Shown: piece after piece, positions 44,719 through 51,102 of the stretch
How the letters are laid out: each line of letters begins with the position of its first letter
Numbering within the stretch: position 1 is the stretch's first letter
Source: Mariniphaga sp.
GTDB taxonomy: Bacteria > Bacteroidota > Bacteroidia > Bacteroidales > Prolixibacteraceae
Direction of reading: 5' to 3'
DNA: 51,102 nucleotides
Assembly (NCBI GenBank): GCA_010906965.1
Contig: JAAFHB010000010.1
Span: 1 to 51,102 of the forward strand
Made by a program: the position numbers and the translations under genes
The notes under the pieces: model-generated
Database searches by the model: none
Seen by the model: only the letters and a program-made list of their open reading frames with translations
Told to the model about the DNA's origin: nothing

Positions 44719-45762
44719 ATGGATATTTCAAACCGTTTTCCCGAAAACCCACTTCTTCGTCCGACCGATCTAAAACCAGGTATTGAAGGAATGGAAATCG
44801 TTTGCCTGTTGAACCCGGGCGTTTTTCAGTTTGAAGGAAAAATCTGGCTGCTGCTTCGTGTTGCCGAAAGACCCAAACAAATTGAAGGCAAAATCAGCTT
44901 TCCGGTATATAATAGTGAAGGTAAAATTGAAATTCTGAGTTTCGATAAAAACGATCCCGATCTCGACGCGACCGATCCCCGCATTATCAACTATAAGAAA
45001 AAAGATTACCTCACAACGCTCTCTTATTTACGACTTGTTTGTAGTGATGATGGAATTCATTTTCACGAGCCGGCTGGTTATCCTCCCATATTTGGTAAAG
45101 GCGAACTCGAAACTTTTGGCATTGAAGACTGCCGCGTAGCCACGATGAAAGATGAATTCTGCCTGTCGTTTACCGAAGTATCCGAATTTGGGGTTGGTGT
45201 AGGTCTGATCCGGACCAATGACTGGAAGAATTTCAAACGCGAGGGGATGATCTTCCCGCCTCACAATAAGGATTGTGCGATATTCGATGAAAAGATCAAT
45301 GGAAAATATTTTGCACTGCACCGTCCGAGCAGCCCTGAACTGGGAGGTAACTATATCTGGCTGGCCGAATCACCCGATCTGATTCACTGGGGACAACACA
45401 AGTGCATTGCCACCGTACGTCCCGGTATGTGGGATTCGAAACGTGTCGGTGCAGGCGGAGCACCCATCCGGACAGAAAAAGGATGGCTTGAAATCTATCA
45501 CGGAGCAAATAGCGATCATCGTTATTGTCTGGGTGCCTTGTTGCTGGATATTAATAATCCTTCAAAAGTACTGGCCCGAAGCATTGATCCGATCATGGAA
45601 CCCATTGAGACGTACGAACAAACCGGATTTTTCGGCAATGTCGTATTTACCAACGGTCACTATGTGAAAGGCGATGATATCTTCATGTATTACGGTGCGA
45701 GTGATGAAGTGATCTGCGGTACAAGGCTCTCCATTTCCAAAATACTTTCGAAACTCAATTAA
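44719..45762 (+). CDS. GH130-family glycoside phosphorylase
   Basis: GH130 enzymes phosphorolyse beta-mannosides, releasing mannose 1-phosphate in the cytoplasm. This 347-residue protein has the five-bladed beta-propeller pattern. The family's signatures are the N-terminal NPLLRPTDLKP, the phosphate-side GIEDCRV with the proposed catalytic acid, and later GGAPIRTEKGWLEIYHGA and YCLGALLLDINNPSKVLARS. It has no signal peptide. The substrate (mannosyl-glucose, mannosyl-GlcNAc or mannan oligosaccharide) cannot be resolved. It stands directly before a fragment of another carbohydrate enzyme, suggesting a degraded polysaccharide locus. Confidence 0.9.
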   Translation: MDISNRFPENPLLRPTDLKPGIEGMEIVCLLNPGVFQFEGKIWLLLRVAERPKQIEGKISFPVYNSEGKIEILSFDKNDPDLDATDPRIINYKKKDYLTTLSYLRLVCSDDGIHFHEPAGYPPIFGKGELETFGIEDCRVATMKDEFCLSFTEVSEFGVGVGLIRTNDWKNFKREGMIFPPHNKDCAIFDEKINGKYFALHRPSSPELGGNYIWLAESPDLIHWGQHKCIATVRPGMWDSKRVGAGGAPIRTEKGWLEIYHGANSDHRYCLGALLLDINNPSKVLARSIDPIMEPIETYEQTGFFGNVVFTNGHYVKGDDIFMYYGASDEVICGTRLSISKILSKLN

Positions 45763-45781
45763 CTGCAACCACCAACGATAC

Positions 45782-45907
45782 CAGCTACAGGACGTTGTAA
45801 TACCAGCAGGTGAAGCTGCGTTGATTGTTGAGTTGCCGGCCGGTACACGTCTGAAGACGGTGGGATCAAAAATTAAAGTTGGGAGTACAGTGATCGCCTA
45901 CAAATGA
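45782..45907 (+). pseudogene. C-terminal remnant of a carbohydrate-active enzyme
   Basis: In a frame different from the GH130 gene, 41 sense codons ending at TGA 45905 read as a coherent C-terminal beta-sandwich tail: DVVIPAGEAALIVELPAG, then TRLKTVGSKIKVGS. This pattern (IPAG-x-x-A-x-I-x-x-P followed by VGS) is the usual end of large exported glycosidases such as alpha-L-rhamnosidases. There is no start and no upstream gene body, so it is the leftover end of a deleted gene. Confidence 0.5.
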
Positions 45908-46014
45908 TCTTTAATTCGATTTTGAGCGGGTTTTATCCTTGAGTCTCCTTCTGAATGCAAAAGCAGAAATGCCTCCGAGGCTCTAAGAATCAAAGCTTCA
46001 CGAAGGATAAATAA

Positions 46015-47076
46015 CTATTCCCCACCTGTTCTGTCAATCTCGTGACGCTGCATTGGGTTTTTCGATAATGCAGCGTAGCGTTTGCGATTCTCAAACAGAT
46101 CGATTGCAAGATATAATGCATTACGAAACGACTCTTCGGAGGCAGTGCCTGTCCCGGCAAGGCTGTAAGCGGTACCGTGACCCGGTGAAGTACGGATAAT
46201 TGGTAATCCTGCAGTATAGTTCACACCCGATTCGAACGCAAACGATTTGAAAGGTATCAAACCCTGATCGTGAAACATGGCCAGGGTAGCATCAAATTTT
46301 TTGAACTCACCCGAACCAAAAAAACCATCTGCCGGATATGGCCCCAAAGCGATGATTCCCTCATCATTCGCCTGTTTGATAGCAGGTAATATGATCCGTT
46401 GTTCCTCATCACCAATCAAGCCACCATCTCCTGCGTGAGGATTAAGTCCGAGAACGGCAATGCGTGGTTTATGGATTGAAAAATCTTCAAGCATCGTTTT
46501 ATGGAGGACCCGCAGGTTATTCAGTATTCTTTCTTTGGTAATCAATGCAGCCACCTGACTCAATGCGATATGGCCCGTAACAACACCGACCTTTAAAATA
46601 TCGCTGACCATTAACATCAGAAAGTTTTTTGCACCAAATTCTTTGGCAAAATAGTCGGTGTGGCCCGGAAAATGAAAACTCTCGGATTGTATGTTTTCTT
46701 TGTTGATAGGAGCAGTGACAACAACATCAATATCGCCCGCTTTAAGATCCCTGACAGCAGCCTCAAGGGCCGCTAAAGCCGCCTCACCAGCCTGCTTTGT
46801 CGATTTTCCAAGTTCAACCCTCACGTCTTCATTCACGCAATTGATAATATTTACGCGCTTGGGATTCGCATCCCTGGCGGTATTTACCTGGTTAAAATTG
46901 AAAATTTCGCTGTCCATTGCCTTCCGGTAATAGGCCGCAACTTTCGGCGAACCATAAACAACCGGAGTACACATTTCCAAAATCCGACTGTCAGCTAAAG
47001 CTTTAATAATTACCTCGTAACCAATTCCATTAATATCACCGTGGGTGATTCCCACCTTAATTTTATGTTGCTCCAT
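46015..47076 (-). CDS. pdxA: 4-hydroxythreonine-4-phosphate dehydrogenase
   Basis: PdxA oxidises 4-phosphohydroxy-threonine in the DXP-dependent vitamin B6 pathway. The 353-residue protein starts KIKVGITHGDINGIGYEVI. It contains the metal-binding histidines in FPGHTDYFAKEFG, AMFHDQGLIPFK and RTSPGHGTAYSLAG, and the NAD site GLNPHAGDGGLIGDEE. Length is within the family range. It is monocistronic and lies next to the leucyl aminopeptidase gene on the same strand, 149 bases apart. No other pdx gene lies in the window. Confidence 0.95.
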   Translation of the reverse strand: MEQHKIKVGITHGDINGIGYEVIIKALADSRILEMCTPVVYGSPKVAAYYRKAMDSEIFNFNQVNTARDANPKRVNIINCVNEDVRVELGKSTKQAGEAALAALEAAVRDLKAGDIDVVVTAPINKENIQSESFHFPGHTDYFAKEFGAKNFLMLMVSDILKVGVVTGHIALSQVAALITKERILNNLRVLHKTMLEDFSIHKPRIAVLGLNPHAGDGGLIGDEEQRIILPAIKQANDEGIIALGPYPADGFFGSGEFKKFDATLAMFHDQGLIPFKSFAFESGVNYTAGLPIIRTSPGHGTAYSLAGTGTASEESFRNALYLAIDLFENRKRYAALSKNPMQRHEIDRTGGE

Positions 47077-47225
47077 TCCTAAAATCTATAATATATGATT
47101 ACAATCCGTATTGATAAACGGTTGATTTGTCAAATTTAAGCTTTTATTTGAGAAATCACAGTGGCATTTAATGCCAAAATTTGATCGTGGTTATGTCTCT
47201 CTGCCTTCGCCACGATCAAAATGGT

Positions 47226-48668
47226 TTATGCCAACCCCCGCAGAAAGTCAATCAGCAACCGCACACCGGAGGCGGTTCCCCCTTTTGTCCGGTAATGATC
47301 TGCTGCATTTATAAATGCAGGTCCTGCAATGTCAAGATGAATCCAGGGATAGTCCACAAATTTCGCCAGAAACATGCCGGCAGAAATTGCTCCACCTTCG
47401 CGTGCACCAATATTCTTCATGTCGGCAATATCCGATTTGATCGATTCGCCATACTCTTCCCAAAGTGGAAACTCGACCACACGCTCATAAACATTCTCGC
47501 CTGACTGTTTTAAACCATTAAAAGTTTGAACATCTGCATTTCCCATTCCCACGATTCCGTACTGACCGATTGCCATGGCCGCAGAACCTGTGAGCGTTGC
47601 AACATCAATCACCAGTTGGGGCTGATAATCCTTAGCATAACTAAGCGCATCAGCCAATATCAACCGACCTTCAGCATCGGTATTCAACACCTCAACCGTT
47701 TGACCGCTATGCATATAAATCACATCTCCGGGAGCATACGCATTCCCGTCAGGACGATTATCAGTTGACGGAACAAGACCAATCAGGTGCAATGGCAATT
47801 TACATTTCGCAGCAAAGTACATCACAGAAGCAACTACTGCGCTTCCGGCCATATCGCACTTCATGTAATCCATTGAATCTTTAGTTGGTTTCAGGCTCAA
47901 TCCTCCCGTATCGAAAACAACCCCTTTTCCCACCAAAACAATTGGTTTCGAATTCTTTGCATCAGCAGGATTCCATTCCATCACCGTGAAGGTCGGAGGA
48001 TCGATACTTCCCAAATTGACAGCAAGCAAGCCACCCATCTTTAATGCTTCAATTTTATCCTTGTGAAAAACCTCCGTTGAAAAGCCGGCCATCTTCCCCA
48101 TCGCTTCAAAGCTCTCAGCCAGTTTTACGGCATTCAGGTGCGATGCCGGTTCATTAACAAGATCGCGTGCGATAAAAACCGCTTCGATCACTACGGCCAA
48201 TGTATCCATCTCGTTTTCTGAGACTTCAGTCCCGACAAAATTGATCTTCTCAAGATTCCACCGTTTTTTAGTCGTCGCCGACTGGTACTTCACAAATTGG
48301 TAACTCCCTAAAGCCAAACCTTCGGCTAAGGCAATACTCGTTTGAGGATGAACGGCCGGAACAAAGATATCGACGCCGCTGATTTTTTCTTTGCATAAAA
48401 TTCCGGATATTTCATTTCCTCTTTTCCGGCATTGTTCCTGGAATACGCCCTGCTCTTTTAAAGGATCGGCAAAGGCAATTAAAATTAATTCGTCATACCG
48501 GTTCACAACAACCAATTCATTCTCTTCGAATTGTTTAAGCACATAAGCCGCTTCATTTTCAGTGAATGGAATTCCGGTAAGCGCCGTCCGGTCGAAAACC
48601 AGGTATACCTTGGCGAAGGATTGTGCCTGCTCATTTATGCTAAATTGAAACTTTCTGTTTTCTATCAT
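47226..48668 (-). CDS. Leucyl aminopeptidase (M17 family)
   Basis: This cytosolic dizinc or dimanganese aminopeptidase removes N-terminal residues from peptides. The 480-residue protein has an N-terminal alpha/beta domain. Its catalytic domain starts near 165 (VFIARDLVNEPASHLNAVKLAE). It carries the metal ligands in VLVGKGVVFDTGGLSLKP (about residues 242-259) and the signature VLNTDAEGRLILADAL (about 326-341), with the Lys and Asp residues in DYMKCDMAGSA also present. The ending IHLDIAGPAF-x-x-x-A is typical. It could work with the exported S46 dipeptidyl-peptidase in peptide use, which is inference. Confidence 0.94.
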   Translation of the reverse strand: MIENRKFQFSINEQAQSFAKVYLVFDRTALTGIPFTENEAAYVLKQFEENELVVVNRYDELILIAFADPLKEQGVFQEQCRKRGNEISGILCKEKISGVDIFVPAVHPQTSIALAEGLALGSYQFVKYQSATTKKRWNLEKINFVGTEVSENEMDTLAVVIEAVFIARDLVNEPASHLNAVKLAESFEAMGKMAGFSTEVFHKDKIEALKMGGLLAVNLGSIDPPTFTVMEWNPADAKNSKPIVLVGKGVVFDTGGLSLKPTKDSMDYMKCDMAGSAVVASVMYFAAKCKLPLHLIGLVPSTDNRPDGNAYAPGDVIYMHSGQTVEVLNTDAEGRLILADALSYAKDYQPQLVIDVATLTGSAAMAIGQYGIVGMGNADVQTFNGLKQSGENVYERVVEFPLWEEYGESIKSDIADMKNIGAREGGAISAGMFLAKFVDYPWIHLDIAGPAFINAADHYRTKGGTASGVRLLIDFLRGLA

Positions 48669-48923
48669 CTTATTTTATTATCATATGCAACCAACAATTT
48701 TAAATGTTGATGGTTCAAAATTACAAATTAATTGATTTACCGGCTGTCGTTGAAAAATTTACGTGATAATCCAAATTACAGTTGAAAAATTAGTTATTTT
48801 GCTCCGGCAAGTTGATTTATCACCATTAAAGTGTATCCTGTTTTTACATTTTAATCGGAACAAATGGCTAGTCAGTGTTTAATAAATTATAAATCAGGTT
48901 TATACCAATTTTAAGAATCATTA

Positions 48924-50816
48924 ATGAGAAAATGGCGTACCGATGACTCAGCCGAGCTTTACAACATCAACGGTTGGGGAATTAATTATTTTTCGATCAA
49001 TGAAAAAGGACATGTTGTTGTCACCCCCCGGAAAAATGGCGTTGAAGTTGACCTAAAAGAATTGGTTGAAGAACTTCAGTTGCGGGATGTTTCTGCACCG
49101 ATGTTGATACGGTTTCCTGACATTCTTGACAGCCGGATCGAGAAAATGGCCAGTTGTTTCAAAATAGCCTCCGAAGAATACGCCTATAAAGCCCAGAATT
49201 TCATCATCTACCCCATCAAGGTCAACCAAATGCGCCCTGTTGTTGAGGAGATCGTTGGTCACGGGAAGAAATTCAACATCGGCCTTGAGGCGGGTTCTAA
49301 GCCTGAATTACATGCAGTTATCGCCATCAATACAGATAATGATTCACTGATCATCTGTAATGGTTATAAAGATGAAGATTATATCGAGCTGGCACTTCTT
49401 GCCCAGAAAATGGGACGTCGTATCTATTTGGTCGTTGAAAAACTCAGCGAACTTAAACTGATTATCAGGATTGCCAAGCAGTTCAAAATAAAACCAAATC
49501 TTGGAATAAGGATCAAACTGGCCAGTTCAGGCAGCGGGAAATGGGAAGACTCAGGCGGTGATGTCAGTAAATTCGGACTCACTTCGAGCGAATTACTCGA
49601 AGCCCTCGAAGTACTCGAAAAGAACAAAATGAAAGATTGCCTGCATTTGGTTCACTTCCACATCGGCAGCCAGGTTAATAAAATCAGGCGCATTAAAATT
49701 GCGATCCGCGAAGCATCACAGTTTTATGTGCAGCTACATTTGAATGGTTATAACATTAGTTTCGTTGATATTGGTGGCGGATTGGGGGTCGATTACGATG
49801 GAACACGTTCGTCGAACAGCGAAAGCAGCGTGAACTACAGCATACAGGAATACGTGAACGACGTGATTTCGACAATGGTTGATGTAAGCGATAAGAATAA
49901 TCTGCCTCATCCAAACGTAATTACAGAATCGGGGCGATCACTCACAGCGCATCATTCGGTATTGATATTCGAAGTGCTTGAAGCAACCTCACTTCCGATT
50001 TGGGAAGAAGACGAAGAAATAGAAGCGGATGGACACGAATTGCTCAAAGAGCTTTATTCGCTGTGGAGTACACTGAATCAGACCCGTATGCACGAAACAT
50101 GGCACGATGCACAACAGATTCGCGAAGAGGCACTCGACCGTTTCAGTCTTGGATTGCTCGACCTTCAGACAAGGGCCAAAATCGAAAAATTGTTTTGGTC
50201 GATCGCCAAAGAGGTTCAGCAAATGACCAACGGGATGAAACATATCTCGGAAGAGCTGACCACGCTTCCTAAGTTATTATCTGATAAATATTTTTGCAAT
50301 TTCTCGCTTTTCCAGTCGTTACCCGATTCCTGGGCAATTGACCAGATATTCCCGATTATACCAATTCAGCGTCTCGATGAGAAACCCGACCGTTCGGCAA
50401 CACTTCAGGACATCACCTGCGATTCGGACGGGAAGATTGATAATTTTATCTCAACACGCAACCTCTCCTATTACCTCCCGGTACATTCATTAAAACCGAA
50501 GGAGCCTTATTACATCGGGGTATTTCTTGTTGGAGCATATCAGGAAATTCTGGGCGATTTACACAACCTCTTCGGAGATACCAATGCGGTGCACGTTTCG
50601 GTTGACGATAAAGGTTACAGCATCGATCAGATTATTGATGGTGAAACAGTCGCAGAAGTGCTTGAATATGTGCAGTACAATCCCAAAAAATTAGTCCGCA
50701 CCGTCGAAACATGGGTAACGTCATCTGTAAAATCCGGAATTATTACCACTGAAGAAGGAAAAGAGTTCCTCTCGAACTACCGTTCCGGGTTGTATGGCTA
50801 TACCTATCTTGAATAG
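48924..50816 (+). CDS. speA: Biosynthetic arginine decarboxylase
   Basis: SpeA makes agmatine from arginine, the first step of putrescine/spermidine synthesis. This 630-residue fold-III PLP enzyme starts WRTDDSAELYNINGWG. It has the PLP lysine at Lys99 (IIYPIKVNQMRPVVEEI), the GLEAGSKPEL segment, LHLVHFHIGSQV, FVDIGGGLGVDYDG and the ITESGRSLTAHHSVLIFEV motif. The C-terminal part has VGAYQEILGDLHNLFGDTNAVHV, where the active-site region of the second domain lies. The length suits the SpeA type, not the small lysine/ornithine enzymes. No other polyamine gene adjoins it. Confidence 0.96.
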   Translation: MRKWRTDDSAELYNINGWGINYFSINEKGHVVVTPRKNGVEVDLKELVEELQLRDVSAPMLIRFPDILDSRIEKMASCFKIASEEYAYKAQNFIIYPIKVNQMRPVVEEIVGHGKKFNIGLEAGSKPELHAVIAINTDNDSLIICNGYKDEDYIELALLAQKMGRRIYLVVEKLSELKLIIRIAKQFKIKPNLGIRIKLASSGSGKWEDSGGDVSKFGLTSSELLEALEVLEKNKMKDCLHLVHFHIGSQVNKIRRIKIAIREASQFYVQLHLNGYNISFVDIGGGLGVDYDGTRSSNSESSVNYSIQEYVNDVISTMVDVSDKNNLPHPNVITESGRSLTAHHSVLIFEVLEATSLPIWEEDEEIEADGHELLKELYSLWSTLNQTRMHETWHDAQQIREEALDRFSLGLLDLQTRAKIEKLFWSIAKEVQQMTNGMKHISEELTTLPKLLSDKYFCNFSLFQSLPDSWAIDQIFPIIPIQRLDEKPDRSATLQDITCDSDGKIDNFISTRNLSYYLPVHSLKPKEPYYIGVFLVGAYQEILGDLHNLFGDTNAVHVSVDDKGYSIDQIIDGETVAEVLEYVQYNPKKLVRTVETWVTSSVKSGIITTEEGKEFLSNYRSGLYGYTYLE

Positions 50817-50836
50817 ACGTTATTGGTTCCATGATT

Positions 50837-50866
50837 CCGGATGGTTTTTATCCCGTCAGGGATAAT
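50837..50866 (+). repeat. REP-like hairpin repeat, copy 1
   Basis: A 30-base unit beginning CCGGATGG, whose TTATCCC/GGGATAA arms (50848-50865) form a 7-bp stem around GTCA. It lies 20 bases after speA and differs from copy 2 at one base. Confidence 0.7.
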
Positions 50867-50923
50867 TTCAACAGCAACAATTTTTACATTCCTTGATTGT
50901 CTGGCCCTGGAAAAATACAATTA

Positions 50924-50953
50924 CCGGATGGTTTTTATCCCGGCAGGGATAAT
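50924..50953 (+). repeat. REP-like hairpin repeat, copy 2
   Basis: The same 30-base unit, with loop GGCA in place of GTCA and the same 7-bp TTATCCC/GGGATAA stem (50935-50952). The two copies are in direct orientation, 87 bases apart. Confidence 0.7.
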
Positions 50954-50987
50954 CCGTCGGTAGAAAAATAGGTAGCGGGGAGGCGGT

Positions 50988-51005
50988 TCGTCCCGTACGG
51001 GACGA
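50988..51005. repeat. 18-bp perfect palindrome
   Basis: TCGTCCCGTACGGGACGA is perfectly self-complementary. Such palindromes accompany REP-associated transposase (RAYT) elements in Bacteroidota. Confidence 0.6.
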
Positions 51006-51007
51006 CA

Positions 51008-51097
51008 GATCCCTATCATATCGCCGAATATCGCAAAATACTAACTGATTTTGGCATCGATTACGATGAACAATATATTTTTAAACCAATCGAATAA
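51008..51097 (+). pseudogene. C-terminal tail of a REP-associated (Y1/IS200-type) transposase
   Basis: The frame reads DPYHIAEYRKILTDFGIDYD and ends EQYIFKPIE before TAA at 51095. This resembles the C-terminus of Y1-family transposases (pattern Y-x-x-x-L-x-x-x-x-x-x-Y-D-E-x-Y-(L/I)-(F/W)). A TAG at 50969 closes the frame upstream, so only the tail remains. It adjoins the palindrome and the REP-like hairpins. Confidence 0.45.
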
Positions 51098-51102
51098 CGC
51101 AC

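Noticed and set aside
1-51102. Search for CRISPR arrays, tRNA, rRNA and insertion sequences
   Set aside because: No regularly spaced repeats, no tRNA cloverleaf signatures and no complete transposase were seen; only the REP-like debris at the right end.

Overview
The window comes from a chromosome of the phylum Bacteroidota, most likely class Bacteroidia. The evidence is a full-length SprA (the type IX secretion translocon) next to ruvA, TAnnTTTG promoter elements, almost no Shine-Dalgarno sequences, a lipoprotein with an SCKK-type lipobox, an S46 dipeptidyl-peptidase and an 'SpeA plus class II ribonucleotide reductase' gene set. No rRNA, tRNA or CRISPR array was seen.

Layout. 0-7.4 kb: the start of an exported TIM-barrel protein, a VOC protein overlapping a helix-hairpin-helix protein, a YD-repeat-like lipoprotein, a GNAT enzyme, a DJ-1/PfpI protein with dapF and a short MscS-type channel, a small membrane protein, and gltX. 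7.5-8.3 kb: an exported Mn/Fe superoxide dismutase. 8.5-18.5 kb: an accessory island that looks like a ribosomal-peptide (graspetide-like) system. It holds an ATP-grasp ligase, an HlyD adaptor, a C39-peptidase ABC exporter, a divergent 51-residue precursor with an LRGG leader end, a membrane-anchored TPR-CHAT protease-like protein, and a sigma factor with a TPR-bearing anti-sigma-like partner. 19.1-26.0 kb: a complete trpEGDCFBA operon, preceded by two successive Trp-rich leader peptides, each followed by its own intrinsic terminator. 26-33 kb: S46 dipeptidyl-peptidase, RNase HI, Kdo transferase and B12-dependent ribonucleotide reductase. 33-35.5 kb: a loose region with an LPP20-like exported protein, a DUF6934-like/small-protein pair, an antitoxin-like fragment and degenerate 66-bp stem-loop repeats. 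35.5-44.4 kb: RNase HII, sprA and ruvA. 44.7-51.1 kb: GH130 phosphorylase, a glycosidase remnant, pdxA, an M17 aminopeptidase, speA, then REP-like hairpins beside the tail of a transposase-like frame.

How the genes work together. The most interesting part is 8.5-18.5 kb. I infer that the precursor is cyclised by the ATP-grasp enzyme through side-chain ester or amide bonds, cut after its double glycine and exported by the C39 transporter with HlyD. The CHAT protein and the sigma/anti-sigma pair would act as an envelope sensing or effector arm. The second notable part is the trp leader, whose first unit shows all four classical attenuation segments and whose second unit repeats the same logic about 170 bases downstream. 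Functional statements rest on motif reading alone; no database search was possible.
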